A model generated the notes under the pieces. That model was not told the origin of the DNA and ran no database searches. It worked only from the letters and a program-made list of their open reading frames with translations. Made by a program: the position numbers and the translations under genes. This document shows, one piece after another, positions 60,511 through 64,000 of a DNA stretch of 64,000 nucleotides. The stretch is from Anoplolepis gracilipes (lineage: Eukaryota; Arthropoda; Insecta; Hymenoptera; Formicidae). The stretch spans positions 1,844,001 to 1,908,000 of the forward strand of contig NC_132976.1 in the NCBI RefSeq assembly GCF_047496725.1, given 5' to 3'. Each line of letters starts with the position of its first letter. Position 1 is the stretch's first letter.

Positions 60511-60900
60511 GAATTACAGTGCGCGGTTAGGGGGGAGAGGGGGAGCGCGGCTACGCTCGCAACGAAACGTCAAATCCCGCTTACAGCGCTGCGTGCGCCA
60601 GGACACTCGAATGCGATTGGCGGAACGTGGTGTCTTCGAGTTTCTTCAGTTTCACCGACTTGCTGCTTGTGCATTCGACGTGACGCGGAATGACGCGCGA
60701 TTCGACCGATAGCCAATCTTACTTCGGCTTTTACGGAAATTGTAAGATACGTAGTGACAGGTGATTGGCCGTCGCTTTTTCCCGCGTTGGTCTAGCACGC
60801 GAGAATCTGAGAGAGAATTGATCCATTTAGCGACGTAAATCGAAACACAAATGGATACGATAAAGCAATAGAGAAACGAGAACGCTACATATATGGTCCT

Positions 60901-60991
60901 CCTTTGTGTCCTTGTCTAATCGTGTGTTCTACGATCAGGAAAGGAAGAGCTTGCGTTTAATTGCGCATATAATTAGACAAGAACACAAAGG
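60901..60991. repeat. Hairpin-forming inverted repeat upstream of Drosha
   Basis: CCTTTGTGTCCTTGTCTAAT (60901-60920) and ATTAGACAAGAACACAAAGG (60972-60991) are reverse complements with one mismatch in 20. Flanking TATATGG / TATATAGG sequence extends the pairing imperfectly, around a loop of about 51 nt. It could be a MITE remnant or a transcribed hairpin. Confidence 0.7.
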
Positions 60992-61607
60992 GCCTATATA
61001 TTTTCTTTCTATTTCTTCATCTATCGCATTTTCAACTTTCTCACGCACTCTATTCTTATATTTTTATGACACTTATAAAAATAGAGTAGATTTTAAATTA
61101 GATTGCAGACATTCCAACGATTGGTGCTTTCAGATTTTCCAATAAATTAACCAATCAGAAGATCCTGTGTCTAATTAGCCAATTAGTGACGATTAGGGAC
61201 GATTGCCACTAGTCTGGAAATCAAGATGGCACTTTGAGAGAGCAACACAAAAGGGAAGTTTTAGTTTACAGAGATTGTCAAAGAAACAGCTGATCTAGAA
61301 TAGACAGATTTTAGCTATAGAAACTTTATAACCCGTTTGTCTTAAGAGTATCAACGTATAAATCAACATTTGTAATTATAAATATTAAATAATATATTAA
61401 ATTATTAATAAAAAGATAAAGAAAAACGAAAAAAAATAAAACTAACTAGAATTATTGTGTTGAAAGTGATTATTATTGAGAAATTTTCGACATTGATATA
61501 ATTATTTTGTGAAAATTATTATTTATAAGAAATTAATAAGAAGATAATTTATAATTTATAAAAAATTAATAAGTAGGAAATTATTAATAAAAAAATTTCA
61601 GACGAAA

Positions 61608-64000
61608 ATGGCAAATCCTCCAATGAACACCGGACAGGCATACTATTGGAATCAGGAACATATGAAATATTATCCAGTGCCTCCAGTGCCAAATTTTCCA
61701 CCACCTAATTACAATCAACCACCGAATTATAACTTTTCGTACAATGTACCTCCTCCTAATGTATCGAATGTTAAATCGACAAACTCAATGTATCAGCTTG
61801 CACCTTCTACGTATGATGGAGCGACCAATTATCACAACAATATTTCTTACCAGAATCAAACAGACCCACAATATAATAATCAATATCATGATAAGACAGA
61901 ATCTGCACAACAATTTGTGAGTGAAAATTATACAAATTGGGATAGAAGTTCCAGAGATGTATATAATAATAGTGCTAGTAACGAGTGGTATTCTAATAAC
62001 TTTACTAATAATTCTACTACAAATTGGACAACGTATCAAAGTACATCTACTTCTTGTTATGATACGAGTAAAACGTATGACGATAACGAGAGAGTATGCT
62101 CGACAGAAAGGTACGAATCCTCACAAAGAATAAAAGAACCCGAATGGAAATATGATAACAGAGATACTTTGCCCAATCGTGCCATTAGCAAACAAAGATC
62201 CAGAAGTCCTGAAAGTAGATCAGAAAAAGTATATAGATCACGATATGACGATCACAGGGACAAATATCGTCAACACAACAAGAAAATATCTAGTGTACGA
62301 GAATCCTACGACAGTGGATACTTTGAGAAGAAGTCTTCATATAAGAGACACGAAAGTTATACATCTCGTTCAGAGGAATCTTATACAAGAAGTAGAAGTA
62401 GAAAGAGATCAAAATCACAGGAATCTCGTTCAACCCGAGATACAACGCCAAACAATGCTAAACGAACAAAGAGTCTCACTGAAAGAGAATTACTTTTAGA
62501 AAAATATAGGTAAGATTTATATATGTAGTTCTTTTCTCATAATGATTTCTTGTATTTAATATCTGACATACCTAGTAAGGAACAAAGATTTAGTTAATTT
62601 CTTGAAGTTTTTTTTTAAAAATAAAAGTTCAATTAACTACAGTCTTAATTTTATCATGCTTGTTTTATATGTAACAATCATCTACAAAGTAAAAGATTTT
62701 ACAAATTACACAATATATTTTTATATTTTTTAGACGTAATTATTGCGCAACGAGTAAAGACATAGAGCGAAAATTGAACGAATTATCAGCAATGGGATCA
62801 GAAGGTATACTTGAGAGCGAGAAAAAGATTTGGACTCGCACAGCACCAGCGGATCTTTACTATTTCAGAGACGAGAATAATCTAAAGATAATGAAAGGTA
62901 CTGCTAAGCTACAAGAATTATGTCTCACTTTTAAGAGCTTATTAATTGACAGAGCAACTGAAGCAAGGGCATTACAGGTACAATATATTTCTATTAAATA
63001 ACTTAATTAAATTCTAATGAAATGCAATAAAAATTAATTATATCATTTTAATTTACTTAGCCACCCTACGAACCACCTCCGAGAAAAACTAGAGCACGTC
63101 TTTGTCGTCATAAATCTGAAGCTTGCAGTAGCTCTTCATCTGATAGTGACAGCTCTATGGATGAAGATGATAGAACAATGGAAGAGTTAATGGCAAAGAA
63201 ACAGCATCCACAAAGATTGCATCCTGAAATGTGGTTCAATGATCCTGGAGAGGTAATATCGAGAATCTCTTCTTAAAAATCTATATATTAGACACTTGAA
63301 AATAAATTATAAATTTTTTCTTATAGATGAATGATGGTCCATTATGCAGATGCAGCGCGAAATCACGGCGCTCAGGCATAAGACATGGAATTTATGCCGG
63401 TGAAGGTGCAATAAACAAATGTGATTTAAATACAAATAATGCAGACAAATTGTATCACTATAGAATAACAATCAGTCCACCGACCAATTTCCTCACCAAG
63501 ACACCGACGATTATCAAACACGACGAACATGAATTTATATTTGAAGGCTTTTCTATGCTCTCTCATTTCCCGCTAGTCAAGTTACCCACGTGTAAAGTTA
63601 TACGATTTAATATTGAATATACAATTCTCTACATAGAAGAGAAATTGCCAGAAAACTTCACAATACAGGAACTTGATTACTTTCGTAAGTAATTTGCAAA
63701 AACGGTATTTTTCCTTTATCGCGTCCACTCTGAACATATTTTAAATTTTTACAGAGATGTATCTATTCAAAGAGGTTTTGGAGCTCGTAGATTTTGATTT
63801 ACATGCGGCACAGGACAAATCCGGCTGTGGACAGTTCCATTTTATGCCAAGATTTGTACGGGACTTGGCTGATAATGGTCAAGAAATTTTATCGATGAAC
63901 GAGGTTCTAAATTACTTAATAAAGAGCAGTACTCCTCTAATAGATTCAGATGATCTACCTAGATTGGTGGCAATGGCACAATATAAGTGGCAAGATTTCG
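61608..64000 (+). CDS. drosha: DROSHA (class II RNase III), N-terminal and central region, truncated by window end
   Basis: Exons 61608-62509, 62734-62977, 63061-63252, 63327-63684, 63755->64000, giving 647 residues so far (human DROSHA has 1374). Drosha with DGCR8/Pasha cuts primary microRNAs in the nucleus. Visible parts are a Pro/Tyr/Asn-rich N-terminus (about 1-60), an Arg/Ser-rich region (about 190-290) and the central domain. The latter has WFNDPGEMNDGPLCRCSAKS and a zinc-binding set C453, C455, H466, C478, whose spacing (2, 11, 12) equals that of human C536/C538/H549/C561. The RNase III domains and dsRBD lie beyond the window. The start has a good AAAATGG context. Confidence 0.93.

Larger units (their letters stand above)
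59720..61607. promoter_or_regulatory. Divergent PCIF1/Drosha upstream region
   Basis: The two genes are head-to-head, with 1.9 kb between their start codons. PCIF1 has a probable non-coding first exon whose donor is at 60389 (minus strand, CTG|GTAAGT), so its transcription likely starts near 60,500. The stretch 60,500-60,850 is relatively GC-rich and TATA-less. Drosha has an acceptor (ATTTCAG at 61601) six bases before its ATG, so it too may have a spliced leader; no clear donor was found. A shared promoter is plausible. Confidence 0.5.

Noticed and set aside
61785..62499. Alternative-frame ORFs over Drosha exon 1 on both strands
   Set aside because: They are shadows of the real Drosha frame and have no domain content.

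Overview
The window is animal nuclear DNA, from a holometabolous insect and most likely a hymenopteran (an ant-like genome). The evidence is AT-rich introns and intergenic DNA full of TA, CT/GA and homopolymer tracts, GT-AG introns, and coding exons that match conserved insect/animal families. No bacterial, CRISPR or viral genes were seen. The species call is inference; the gene calls rest on reading the translated exons and checking splice phase at every junction.

Layout. 1-3,780: no convincing gene, AT-rich and A-tract-rich sequence. 3,780-5,700: CpG-rich, GAGA/CT-rich promoter and 5' leader area. 5,795-36,743 (+): one large gene, the insect Cdep/FARP orthologue (FERM-FA plus RhoGEF). Nine FERM-FA exons (5,795-11,312) end in a phase-1 donor. 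Three different downstream acceptors fit that donor in frame: an 8.66-kb exon (12,158-20,820) coding a very long disordered tail, a short terminal exon (26,417-26,577), and a ten-exon DH-PH-PH block (33,912-36,743). The predicted products are 3305, 471 and 981 aa. 36,744-45,600: gene-poor AT-rich DNA with a perfect 259-bp-arm inverted repeat carrying a degenerate hammerhead-like core, a broken non-LTR retrotransposon tail, and a second small inverted-repeat element. 45,659-50,356 (+): an 11-exon gene for a secreted, 584-aa glycine-rich structural protein made of symmetric phase 1-1 exons, some recently duplicated in tandem. 52,150-52,760: a tRNA-derived SINE and a palindromic MITE-like hairpin. 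53,099-54,679 (+): JMJD4, a JmjC 2-oxoglutarate oxygenase. 57,202-59,719 (-): PCIF1/CAPAM, the cap-specific m6Am methyltransferase. 61,608 to the window end (+): the N-terminal and central part of DROSHA, cut by the window edge. PCIF1 and Drosha are head-to-head and share about 1.1 kb of upstream DNA.

How the genes relate. The four known genes act separately: Cdep in cytoskeletal/Rho-family signalling at membranes, JMJD4 in translation termination (eRF1 hydroxylation in mammals), PCIF1 in mRNA cap modification, and Drosha in microRNA processing. The last three all concern RNA or translation, but nothing in the sequence shows functional coupling beyond the divergent PCIF1/Drosha arrangement.

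The least familiar parts are the giant alternative Cdep exon with its repeated basic (R/S)(I/M)(E/D)R(L/I)D units, the exon-modular glycine-rich gene, and the perfect long foldback near 39 kb.
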